From a virus, in IMG/VR virus record IMGVR_UViG_3300030099_001480, positions 1-48,634 of that record: a DNA stretch of 48,634 bases. One strand, written 5' to 3'. Positions 30,095-36,658 of the stretch are shown here, one piece after another. Below the pieces are notes generated by a model. That model did no database searches. It saw only the letters and a list, made by a program, of their open reading frames with translations, and had not been told where the DNA came from. Position 1 is the first letter of the stretch. Every line of letters starts with the position of its first letter. The translations under genes and the position numbers were made by a program.

Positions 30095-31240
30095 TCAGTC
30101 TCCCATTTTCAGAATGGCAACCTCACCCCAAGGGGCTTTGTCGGAGCCAATGTCGGTTGATACCCAAAGCACCGGATAGTCCGGCTTGTCGGGGAAGTCG
30201 GTGATCTCCAAGTCAGTCAGGACCACCATGTTGTCACAAGGCAACTGATGCTCATCGACATAGTTGAAAGCCGGTGTGACGCGAGTGCCGCCCCTGCCGG
30301 ACAGTCCAACCTTTTCGATGACCTCGCCTTGCTCATACCGCTTCACAGTCTGCACCTTGGTGTCGAAGGTGATGACCGTGACAGAGTTGGGCTTGTGTTC
30401 ATCACTGATGGCGTTGATCTCACCAAGGAAGTGGGACCATTCATCATCAGTCACAGAGGCTGAACTGTCGCCAAGGATGATGATGTCACCGGCACCCATG
30501 CGGTCAACGCTGGGCAGATAGATGCCCTGATTGAACCATGCGTTCTTCTGGGGCCGACGCCATGTGTAGTCGTCAGGCTGGTCACCACCGATGAAACGAT
30601 GCAGAACATCACGCCAGTCAACCTGTGAGCGGCGCATGACCTGCACAAGCTGATCGATGGCAGCAGGAAGGTTGCCGCGAGACTTGGCAGCATCAGCGGC
30701 CATGATGACCTTGATGTCCATCTCAGCCTCAACCTGTTGGGTCTCAGCCTCGGACATCTCGCTGCCGTCCTCACCCTGCATGGGTATGACCTCACCCCAT
30801 GCTGGGCCATCTTCTGGCACATCATCGTCAGGCATCTCGGCGTAAATCTTCTCAGCAGCCCAGCCCTTGAACTTGTTCCACTCAGGCTTGCTGGTGCTGA
30901 ACAGGCCTTGCTCAGGGATAGAGAAGCCACTGTCGATCAGGATATCGTTGATGGCGATATCGGTGCAGACGTTCCACTTTTTGTGGACGCGCTTGCCCAT
31001 ACGCAGCATGTGCTTGAAGACAACGTGCAGCACCTCATGCGCGATCACGCCCATGACATGGTCCTTGTCCAAGCTGTCAACGAAGGCACGGTTCCAGAGA
31101 ATGGACCGGCCATCTGTCGCCATAGTCGGAACCTTGTCAGTCTCGACAAAGTTGAGACCGGCAGCACATGAGCCGAAGAATGGATGCCGCAGCATCAGTT
31201 GCGTCTTGGCCTGTGCAACCTTGAGATTTGCATCAGTCAT
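30095..31240 (-). CDS. Metallopeptidase-like / VWA domain protein (DUF2201-type, 381 aa)
   Basis: The N-terminal half carries a zincin motif HEVLH (68-72) with a further His at 77, as in the DUF2201 'putative metallopeptidase' domain. The C-terminal half is a VWA domain with a MIDAS motif D258-S-S260-A-S262 (LGDSSASV). Bacterial relatives pair with MoxR-like AAA+ ATPases to remodel target proteins or complexes. The AAA+ gene lies directly upstream in the same operon. The phage target is unknown. Good GGGAG site. Confidence 0.8.
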   Translation of the reverse strand: MTDANLKVAQAKTQLMLRHPFFGSCAAGLNFVETDKVPTMATDGRSILWNRAFVDSLDKDHVMGVIAHEVLHVVFKHMLRMGKRVHKKWNVCTDIAINDILIDSGFSIPEQGLFSTSKPEWNKFKGWAAEKIYAEMPDDDVPEDGPAWGEVIPMQGEDGSEMSEAETQQVEAEMDIKVIMAADAAKSRGNLPAAIDQLVQVMRRSQVDWRDVLHRFIGGDQPDDYTWRRPQKNAWFNQGIYLPSVDRMGAGDIIILGDSSASVTDDEWSHFLGEINAISDEHKPNSVTVITFDTKVQTVKRYEQGEVIEKVGLSGRGGTRVTPAFNYVDEHQLPCDNMVVLTDLEITDFPDKPDYPVLWVSTDIGSDKAPWGEVAILKMGD

Positions 31241-31252
31241 ATCGTACTCCCA

Positions 31253-31292
31253 AAAAGTTAGATGGAACTTTTGAGGGGCGGCGAACCGCCCC
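31253..31292 (-). promoter_or_regulatory. Hairpin plus palindrome header, copy 8
   Basis: GGGGCGG-TTCG-CCGCCCC hairpin (31275-31292), then a 20-base palindrome with AAAAGTT/AACTTTT arms (31253-31272), then GGGAG and the VWA-protein ATG at 31240. The 20-mer is identical to the one at 32384. Confidence 0.82.
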
Positions 31293-31299
31293 CCATAGA

Positions 31300-32337
31300 T
31301 TAGGCTGCAAACAGATCAGCCCCACCGTTGATGATCCACTGCCGGACAGCCTCAGATTTCTTGATCTCAGGGTCACGAGTGACAGCGTCCTTGATGCAGA
31401 AGCCAGCGAACTCTTGCTGATCAAGCCGCTTGAGATAGCGGACGATGTTGCCAGCGTTGCCCTGCGTCATGCGATAGGCAAGGCCGGATGACATGGCATA
31501 GAGAACCATTGCATCCTGCGGCACCTCGGCACCGTCAGGGTTGCTGATGATGCCGTCTAGGTCAGGCATGTTGGCTTTCATCTTGCGGAAGCCGGTGAAG
31601 TCAGCCGTCGCAGGACGGCCAACCGTACCAGCGATAGCCTCGGCCTCTGCGACAGGCGACAGGCCCCATGACAGGATGGTGCTGACGCGATCCCATGAAC
31701 GGAAAGATGGGTTGGCGTTGGCGTCACGATCAAACTTGACGGCGAACTCAGGCCGTGCGCGGAGATATGCGGTAACGTCCTCATGCACACCGTTGGCCAC
31801 CATGTAGGCAATAGCGTCCTCAACGTCAGGGTCAATCTCCAAGAACATCAGGCAGTCCTTGAGATGCGACGGCATGTTGTTGGTGCCAGCCCGATCAGAC
31901 ATGCGGTTGCCAGCGGCGCAGATCACGACATTGTGCGGCAACTCAAACTCACCGACGCGCCATTCGTTGATAAGCTGACGCCCAACATTCATGTTGGCGA
32001 CAGGTGCCTGTGGCAACTCATCCAAGAAGAGGACAACCACCTCATAGCTGGCGGCCATCTCGTGTATGCGGCGAAGCCAGAATGGCATCACACGGTGAGC
32101 CTCACCGTCGATCAGCGCGATAATGCCGTTCACCTCGGCGGCATCCATCGATGCCAGCGAAAGGATGTACAGGCCCCAGTCACGCTCTGTCGTGATCTGT
32201 TGCACCATAGATGTCTTGCCGATACCCATAGTGGCCTCGGCATAAGGTATGGTCCGGTCAGCATCACGGCTTTCGCGGTTGGCGATCTGGCTGTCGAATG
32301 AAGCCTCGAAAATAGTCTTAGCAAGTGAAAGTTTCAT
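31300..32337 (-). CDS. MoxR-like AAA+ ATPase (345 aa)
   Basis: Walker A is EATMGIGKTS (34-43), Walker B LFLDELPQA (103-111), followed by an AAGNRMSDRAG sensor-1-like segment (about 137-147). The first Gly of Walker A is replaced by Ala. Organisation fits MoxR-type ATPases, which act with VWA proteins; the VWA gene follows in the operon. The pair may act as a chaperone or remodelling machine on a host or phage complex. Start follows TTTTGGGAGACGTTTCGTT. Confidence 0.8.
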   Translation of the reverse strand: MKLSLAKTIFEASFDSQIANRESRDADRTIPYAEATMGIGKTSMVQQITTERDWGLYILSLASMDAAEVNGIIALIDGEAHRVMPFWLRRIHEMAASYEVVVLFLDELPQAPVANMNVGRQLINEWRVGEFELPHNVVICAAGNRMSDRAGTNNMPSHLKDCLMFLEIDPDVEDAIAYMVANGVHEDVTAYLRARPEFAVKFDRDANANPSFRSWDRVSTILSWGLSPVAEAEAIAGTVGRPATADFTGFRKMKANMPDLDGIISNPDGAEVPQDAMVLYAMSSGLAYRMTQGNAGNIVRYLKRLDQQEFAGFCIKDAVTRDPEIKKSEAVRQWIINGGADLFAA

Positions 32338-32383
32338 AACGAAACGTCTCCCAAAAGGTTGATTGATGAAGGTTGAAGGTTGA

Positions 32384-32403
32384 AAAAGTTAGATGGAACT
32401 TTT
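32384..32403. repeat. Palindromic repeat, copy 9
   Basis: A 20-base palindrome with AAAAGTTAG and GGAACTTTT arms, identical to 31253-31272. It overlaps the 3' end of the 77-aa gene and precedes the AAA+ gene header. Confidence 0.85.
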
Positions 32404-32622
32404 CTTGATGATGAAGTCAGGGTCATCAGTCTTGAAAATCCAACGCTGATCATGGCTGCCCCGATCTGTGGGGCGCAGGGACATGACCAGCCACGATGGC
32501 TGCCCTTTGCACATGCCATCGCCTGTCAGACGCCAGCGGGTGCCGTGTTGATGGCAGCGGTTCTTGCCGTGGCGTGACTTGCCGATCAGCGTGACGAACT
32601 CATGCCCGATAAGTTTTTTCAT
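32389..32622 (-). CDS. Small unknown basic protein (77 aa)
   Basis: The ATG at 32622 follows TTTTGGGAGACTGACC. The protein begins MKKLIGHEFVTLIGKSRHGKNR. Two Cys and three His in the middle (CHQHGTRWR, GMCKG) might coordinate metal but match no known finger. It ends FIIKKSSI. Its 3' end overlaps a palindrome copy. No function is known. Confidence 0.65.
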   Translation of the reverse strand: MKKLIGHEFVTLIGKSRHGKNRCHQHGTRWRLTGDGMCKGQPSWLVMSLRPTDRGSHDQRWIFKTDDPDFIIKKSSI

Positions 32623-32639
32623 GGTCAGTCTCCCAAAAG

Positions 32640-32659
32640 AAAAGGGGGCCGAAGCCCCC
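32640..32659 (-). terminator. Terminator with UUCG tetraloop
   Basis: On the minus strand GGGGGC-TTCG-GCCCCC is followed by TTTT, just after the 232-aa gene and before the GGGAG of the 77-aa gene. It probably attenuates rather than fully ends the operon. Confidence 0.85.
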
Positions 32660-32663
32660 ATGA

Positions 32664-33362
32664 TTATGCGGCGTCGATGGCATCCATGACAGCGTCGACG
32701 ACCTCGTTTTCTTCAGCAACCTTGGCCGCTTCCTCGGCTGCTGCCTTGTCGGCGGCGATACGCGCCGCCTTGTACTGGCGATATTCGTTGTCGAAATCGG
32801 CCCAGTCTGCCTCGTCAAACTTGCTGGCGTTGAAGCCGCCATCATGGTTGCGCTTGCCGAATAGACGCTGGGCCAGTGCTTCCATTTCACCGACATGCTT
32901 GCCCTGTTTCACATGCGCTGCCAGCTTGGCCTCGGATGTGATGCCAGCGTCAGAGAAGGCAGCCTTCACGCCATCAGCCGTCAGGTTGGATGCGTTCTTA
33001 TCCCACCCAAAGGCGACGATGGCCTTGATGGTGTTTTCATACCGCTTTTTCACGACGGCATCTTCAAAAGCGGCGTCTTTTCTCAGGGCGTCTTTGAAGT
33101 TGTCAATGGCAAGTTTGCCGCCAACCATCTTGCCCTTTTTGATTTCGCCAACACCTTCTACATCTTTGGTGGTGACGCGAACACCCACCGACACAGCGGC
33201 AGGGATAAGCTGGGCGTATTGCTCGACGACAAGGCCGTTGATGGCTTGAGTGTCAGCCTTTTTGTTGCCTTGAAGCGTGACAACCTGACCTTGCAGGTCA
33301 TGGACGGTTTCAAGAATGTTGTTGTCAGCGAATGGATCGACGTAAGTGTTTTTTGTAGGCAT
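32664..33362 (-). CDS. Unknown early protein, Lys/Ala-rich helical (232 aa)
   Basis: The start at 33362 follows TTTTCGGGAGACCTGAT. The N-terminal part has short strands and a possible coiled coil (ILETVHDLQGQVVTLQ). The middle is basic. The end is an Ala/Glu/Lys coiled coil (KAAAEEAAKVAEENEVVDAVMDAIDAA). It is probably abundant and oligomeric. No family is recognised. It lies between two UUCG-loop hairpins, hinting at independent control of its mRNA level. Confidence 0.65.
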   Translation of the reverse strand: MPTKNTYVDPFADNNILETVHDLQGQVVTLQGNKKADTQAINGLVVEQYAQLIPAAVSVGVRVTTKDVEGVGEIKKGKMVGGKLAIDNFKDALRKDAAFEDAVVKKRYENTIKAIVAFGWDKNASNLTADGVKAAFSDAGITSEAKLAAHVKQGKHVGEMEALAQRLFGKRNHDGGFNASKFDEADWADFDNEYRQYKAARIAADKAAAEEAAKVAEENEVVDAVMDAIDAA

Positions 33363-33451
33363 ATCAGGTCTCCCGAAAAGGTGTGTGTTTCGCCCATGCT
33401 TGGGCCAAGGCCGCACCATGCGGCTCATCAGTGCGCCAGCAACAGGCGCAG

Positions 33452-33476
33452 ACACAGGGGCCGAAGCCCCCAGTGT
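33452..33476 (-). other. Hairpin with UUCG loop between operon genes
   Basis: ACAC-A-GGGGC-CGAA-GCCCC-CA-GTGT on the plus strand gives GGGGC-TTCG-GCCCC in the leftward RNA. It overlaps the stop of the 133-aa gene. No T tract follows, so it may be a processing or stability hairpin. Confidence 0.7.
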
Positions 33477-33877
33477 TATGCGTCAGGCATCTTCAACTCT
33501 AAAATTTCAACGCCCTGTTCCTCGGCAATTTCCCTGACGATCTGGGTCTTGCCACAGGACATGTCAGGCTTGGGCATATATGGCAGCGTCTTGTAGCCAT
33601 GGTCAGCGGCAATTATACGATGCATCCGCTCGTGTGTTTCCAGCACATCATCGTGCTTCCACAGTGATTTCAGCTGGCAACGTCCATAGTGAGTGCCGAT
33701 ATGGACAGTCACCATTTTGCCCTCATAGTTTTCGATCATGTAGGCGACCATGCAGTCGGGCTGGGTGCAGAATGTCCAGCCGTCGCAGCGCAGCATGAAG
33801 CGCGGGTTGCCGTTGACGCTGTTATCCATGCGCTTGACGATTTCCAGAATGCCGGTGTGGCTTGTGACGTTTTTCAT
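33476..33877 (-). CDS. Unknown early protein (133 aa)
   Basis: Begins MKNVTSHTGILEIVKRMDNS. A beta-rich middle with cysteines (FMLRCDGWTFCTQPDCMVAYMI, HIGTHYGRCQLKS) may bind metal or form a small beta-barrel. The C-terminus contains PDMSCGKTQIVREIAEEQG, where GKT is probably not a true Walker A because the upstream Gly pattern is missing. AGGAGAT precedes the ATG. No family is recognised. Confidence 0.65.
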   Translation of the reverse strand: MKNVTSHTGILEIVKRMDNSVNGNPRFMLRCDGWTFCTQPDCMVAYMIENYEGKMVTVHIGTHYGRCQLKSLWKHDDVLETHERMHRIIAADHGYKTLPYMPKPDMSCGKTQIVREIAEEQGVEILELKMPDA

Positions 33878-33889
33878 GTTGGCAATCTC

Positions 33890-34123
33890 CTATTGACCAG
33901 ATTGAAAGTAGTAACCGGAAGCGTTCGACACGATGGCGTCATAGCGGTCAGAGGCGGCTTGCACCTCTGAGACATCGACCATGTAGGATTTGACCGTCAC
34001 CTTGTCGGCGAGGTAGCCGCAGTGGCGTTCACGCAGTGCCTTAGCAACGTCGGTTGCGCGGGCCAGTGAGCAGGTGACCTCGATCAAGTCGCAGTCAGCG
34101 AAAATGTAGAATTGCTCTTTCAT
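33890..34123 (-). CDS. First gene of the leftward early operon, unknown (77 aa)
   Basis: A small alpha/beta protein, MKEQFYIFADCDLIEVTCSL then ATDVAKALRERHCGYLADKV and ending in ASGYYFQSGQ. GGAGGTG lies directly upstream. It follows the long structured leader, so it should be the first protein made from the leftward promoter near 34450. Early first-in-operon phage proteins often target host functions, but nothing here identifies a target. Confidence 0.65.
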   Translation of the reverse strand: MKEQFYIFADCDLIEVTCSLARATDVAKALRERHCGYLADKVTVKSYMVDVSEVQAASDRYDAIVSNASGYYFQSGQ

Positions 34124-34165
34124 GTTACACCTCCAAGGTTGGTTGGTTGAAAAGGGTCAAATGAA

Positions 34166-34207
34166 TAGGGGCAGGGCGACAGTGCCGCCCAGCCCTAGAT
34201 TTTTTTT
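34166..34207 (+). terminator. Rightward intrinsic terminator with T8 tract
   Basis: TAGGG(G)C-A-GGGCG and CGCCC-A-GCCCTA form a long stem with one A-A mismatch around a 7-base loop, followed by GATTTTTTTT (T8 at 34200-34207). No rightward gene ends here, so it may stop antisense transcription. In leftward RNA the same stem would sit after an A8 stretch. Confidence 0.75.
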
Positions 34208-34210
34208 GGA

Positions 34211-34363
34211 ACCTCTCCGCAGGAACGGCATCGTGCCGCCGCCCTGCCAGACTTACGCCCCCGCCTACAAGCGCGGCCAGCCGGAGCCAGCCGCATCAGC
34301 GCATTGGGTGCTGCCCCGCGAAGCGGCGTAGTCCGAGCCTTCAGCCTCGCGGGTGGGAGAGGT
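34211..34363 (-). ncRNA. GC-rich structured leader or non-coding RNA
   Basis: The ends, ACCTCTCC (34211-34218) and GGAGAGGT (34356-34363), close a 153-base domain with a perfect 8-bp stem. Inside are non-overlapping helices: 34219-23/34243-47 enclosing 34226-30/34234-38, 34273-77/34290-94, 34297-300/34310-13, 34316-19/34323-26 (GAA loop) and 34334-37/34346-49. GC content is far above the surroundings. The candidate leftward promoter at 34447-34474 would place this in the 5' leader of the operon at 34123. The strand is uncertain because most helices fold on either. I match it to no Rfam family from memory. Confidence 0.55.
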
Positions 34364-34446
34364 GACACCGCCCCGCCACTCAGTGGGGTAGGTGAGCCAT
34401 GCATTTCACAGACATAGAGTTTTGGCGTACAGGGCCTGTAAGGGTG

Positions 34447-34474
34447 TTTATATACTAGTAAACGATTGAGACAA
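34447..34474 (-). promoter_or_regulatory. Leftward early promoter candidate
   Basis: On the minus strand TTGTCT (34469-34474), a 16-base spacer, then TATAAA (34447-34452). It would start a transcript running through the structured leader into the 33890-34123 gene. Confidence 0.45.
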
Positions 34475-34756
34475 CCCTTTTATTGCCATCTATGAACATT
34501 TTTTTTCATTTATTTTCATATATGGTCTGTAACGTAGGCTGGAAGCTAAAAACGCCTCTAGCACTTTTTTGGTAGTAAACCACCGGAAAACACCTGAAGG
34601 CGCTGTACGGGCCTCCTAGAGCGATTGAGGGCATATTGAGATTTTGGGGTGCGGGTAGGTTACCGGTAACTTTTCAGACGGTGCCGGATAGTCTAGGGTG
34701 ACCGACAGGTAAAACCGCGAAAGCACCCGCAGGGGCAAACTGGTAGGGGTAAGGTA
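34475..34756. other. Intergenic region between divergent operons
   Basis: No gene is seen here. An AT-rich stretch with T8 and CATTTATTTTCATATATGG (34498-34526) is followed by mixed sequence and one palindrome copy. Promoters for the small terminase gene are expected here but I cannot place one firmly. A replication origin is possible, with no direct evidence. Confidence 0.4.
34657..34674. repeat. Palindromic repeat, copy 10 (AGGTTAC-CG-GTAACTTT)
   Basis: A GTTAC-CG-GTAAC core with the TTTT tail on the right; the left AA is replaced by AG. It lies about 80 bases before the small terminase ATG. Confidence 0.75.
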
Positions 34757-35236
34757 ATGGGAAAGAATACAGGCAAGGGCAAGGGTGGCCATCTCAGGGT
34801 AGTGGGGAAGGTAGACAAGCTGACATCCAAGCAAGAGGCATTCGCCATGCAGGTGGCCAAGGGTGCAATGCTCAGTGAGGCGTATAGAGACTGCTATTCA
34901 GCCGACAGCATGCGAGACAGCACCATATGGTCAGAGGCATGCAAGCTGGCACAGAACCCCAAGGTTGCCACAAGGATTAAGGCCATACAGGCTGATATGG
35001 AGGCCAGTCAGCGCACGAGGGACCAAAGGTTGAGAGAACATGTTTTGAAACGGCTGATGGAAGAGGCCGACAATGCGGAGACTGATGGCGCTAGGGTCAG
35101 AAGTCTTGAGCTATTAGGCAAAACGGTTTCGATGTTCACCGACAGGATTGAACAGGCCGACGATGCGGAGCGGTCAGCATCCGATATCGAAGCGGACCTG
35201 CGCAAGCGGTTGGACCGGCTGCTCGGCGACGGCTGA
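34757..35236 (+). CDS. Terminase small subunit (159 aa)
   Basis: After a Gly/Lys-rich start, residues about 21-50 (KLTSKQEAFAMQVAKGAMLSEAYRDCYS) match the HTH region of small terminases ('LT.KQE.F...'). A long central helix (IKAIQADMEASQRTRDQRLREHVLKRLMEEAD) and a C-terminal coiled coil are consistent with ring oligomerisation. The protein binds the packaging site and recruits the large subunit. It is unusual in being separated from terL by a leftward gene and an AT-hook gene. TAAGG lies before the ATG. Confidence 0.78.
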   Translation: MGKNTGKGKGGHLRVVGKVDKLTSKQEAFAMQVAKGAMLSEAYRDCYSADSMRDSTIWSEACKLAQNPKVATRIKAIQADMEASQRTRDQRLREHVLKRLMEEADNAETDGARVRSLELLGKTVSMFTDRIEQADDAERSASDIEADLRKRLDRLLGDG

Positions 35237-35494
35237 TGGCCTGACCCCCACCCGCCCCCATCCCCCCGTGACACTACGCGGCACTGCGGTCGTATATACA
35301 TGAACATCTACTCATCCAATCCCCCTATCTGCTGAATAGCTATAAAGCCTCTACAGCGTCCTTAGAGTGTTTTTGGGTATACCCCACCCCTTTGATGTTA
35401 GAAGGGTGCCACAAGGCTCTTAAAACGCGGTTAAACGGTATTCTATGTGGCTAGGAATCCTAGGGGGGTGGGTATTACAGAAAAAATTTTTAAA
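35237..35494. other. Intergenic region with G-quadruplex motif and short palindrome
   Basis: No ORF is credible here. The minus strand of 35245-35267 carries four G runs of 5, 3, 5 and 6 with 1-2-base loops, a strong G-quadruplex motif. CTAGGA-A-TCCTAG (35451-35463) and A6T5A5 (35481-35496) follow. The position after the small terminase gene allows a packaging or termination role. Confidence 0.6.
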
Positions 35495-35510
35495 AAGTTC
35501 CCTGTAACTT
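35495..35510. repeat. Palindromic repeat, copy 11 (AAGTTCC-CT-GTAACTT)
   Basis: It overlaps the stop codon of the leftward 225-aa gene and is followed in leftward direction by T5-A5-T6, so it may also work as a weak terminator. Confidence 0.8.
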
Positions 35511-36186
35511 ACTCATCCTCTGCATAGAGGTTATTGAAGATCTGAGTTGTGTCTAAGGTGTAGTCCAGATCTGACTTTGAGTAGTGGATATGCTGTGATG
35601 GTAGGAAGTCTGGTGCGCCTTCACCTGTTTCAAACCACGCTGGGTGTGTGACTCTCACGCGGTTGTTGGGAAGTGCTATGATGTTTCCTGTCCATTCTCC
35701 TGCGTCTAGAAGCTCCATGACGTGGCTCTGCTTGTGCTGTGCGGGGTCATCTGCAATCTCACTGTCAGTGTAGTCCACTGTGAATAGATACTTTGCGGGA
35801 TAGAACTCACTATCCACTTTTGCCAACCACGGACAAGGTGTTGCCCGGTTCAGTGTGTAGACGGAGTGGGTATGTGACATGCAATCCCATGGCTGGGCGT
35901 AGTGGACCGGCATCGGTTCTGGCCAATCCTCAAAGGCTGTATCCCCCACTAAAGCCGTGATGGGCATTCTGGCCCACATGGCCCCACCATGCACATTCGG
36001 CTCGTCTTCATCGTCCGATTCACATCCTGTGAATATCACCTGAAAACTCAAACACCGATTAGGCATTGTAGTCACTGCAATACACATCGCATGCAGAAAC
36101 TCACCATGATACCTCATGTGATTACATGTGTACTCACGTCTAACCCAGCATTTGAAATGATTTATGTTACTCTGTAAGAAAGGCAT
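35509..36186 (-). CDS. Conserved marine-phage protein of unknown function (225 aa)
   Basis: I recognise the pattern FLQSNINHFKCWVRREY, then HGGAMWARMPITALVGD, QPWDCMSHTHSVYTLNR and ADDPAQHKQSHVMELLD as one present in many marine phages without a known role. It is soluble and rich in His, Trp and Cys. It lies alone in leftward orientation between the terminase subunit genes, with header CTTGGGAGATAGAT before the ATG. It is convergent with the small terminase gene. Confidence 0.75.
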   Translation of the reverse strand: MPFLQSNINHFKCWVRREYTCNHMRYHGEFLHAMCIAVTTMPNRCLSFQVIFTGCESDDEDEPNVHGGAMWARMPITALVGDTAFEDWPEPMPVHYAQPWDCMSHTHSVYTLNRATPCPWLAKVDSEFYPAKYLFTVDYTDSEIADDPAQHKQSHVMELLDAGEWTGNIIALPNNRVRVTHPAWFETGEGAPDFLPSQHIHYSKSDLDYTLDTTQIFNNLYAEDE

Positions 36187-36203
36187 ATCTATCTCCCAAG
36201 CCT

Positions 36204-36266
36204 CTTAATTAATACATTATAATACATTAGTCATATCTATTAAAATATATATATATTATAATATAA
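36204..36266 (+). promoter_or_regulatory. AT-rich island with tandem 10-mer and -10 box
   Basis: TAATACATTA occurs twice in tandem (36210-36229). TATTAAAATATATA (36238-36251) matches the island at 25496. TATAAT is at 36257-36262, about 30 bases before the AT-hook ATG. It is likely a promoter with an UP-like element and a natural target for the AT-hook protein. Confidence 0.55.
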
Positions 36267-36291
36267 GGGCTTTAACTGTCAGAAAGGAAAA

Positions 36292-36540
36292 ATGATGTTA
36301 AAAGCATTTATGAAGGCTTTCTTTCCTAGTTTGGTTCAAGACGAACCTGAAAGGGCTAGGGATGAGAAAGGGAGACTTGTGGGAGACGATAAGAAAACAC
36401 CTAGCTTCAATGAAGCATGGGTTGGTGGAAAAGCCCCCCCAAAAAAACGTGGACGACCTAAGAGGGTCGTTGAGGCCAGTGCCACTCTTACCCCACCCAA
36501 GAGAAAGAGAGGCCGTCCCAAAAAAGTGGATGCTATATAA
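36292..36540 (+). CDS. AT-hook DNA-binding protein (82 aa)
   Basis: Two AT-hook motifs, PPKKRGRPKRV (about 49-59) and PPKRKRGRPKKV (about 68-79), each with the GRP core that fits the minor groove of A/T tracts. The N-terminal half has a short helix (MLKAFMKAFFPSL) and an acidic linker. AAGGAAAA precedes the ATG. The gene starts 26 bases after an A/T-only island. Autoregulation or a role in packaging-site or genome architecture is inferred. Confidence 0.8.
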   Translation: MMLKAFMKAFFPSLVQDEPERARDEKGRLVGDDKKTPSFNEAWVGGKAPPKKRGRPKRVVEASATLTPPKRKRGRPKKVDAI

Positions 36541-36555
36541 GGGGATGGTTAAATA

Positions 36556-36637
36556 GGGAGACTGGGTTTATAGTTTCGGGGGATGTCAGTCTCCCTGCAT
36601 CCCCGGCGGGTGTAGCGTTCCTTTCCGCTCCCCGCCG
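36556..36637 (+). promoter_or_regulatory. Two consecutive stem-loops before terL
   Basis: GGGAGACTG (36556-36564) pairs with CAGTCTCCC (36587-36595), and CGGCGGG (36604-36610) with CCCGCCG (36631-36637). Both are perfect. No T tract follows. They occupy nearly the whole gap between the AT-hook gene and terL, and may control terL mRNA or contribute to packaging recognition. Confidence 0.65.
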
Positions 36638-36658
36638 TCATTATTTTGGAGGCCGTGA

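Noticed and set aside
33476-33877. ATP-binding P-loop in the 133-aa protein (CGKT)
   Set aside because: The GxxxxGK[ST] spacing is absent; only GKT is present after MSC.
34211-34363. tRNA or tmRNA in the GC-rich region
   Set aside because: No T-loop GTTCRA box, acceptor stem with CCA or cloverleaf spacing could be found on either strand.
34195-34404. 69-codon leftward frame over the GC-rich leader
   Set aside because: The composition (Arg/Pro/Ala-rich) follows from GC content, no ribosome-binding site is seen, and the dense base pairing explains the sequence better.
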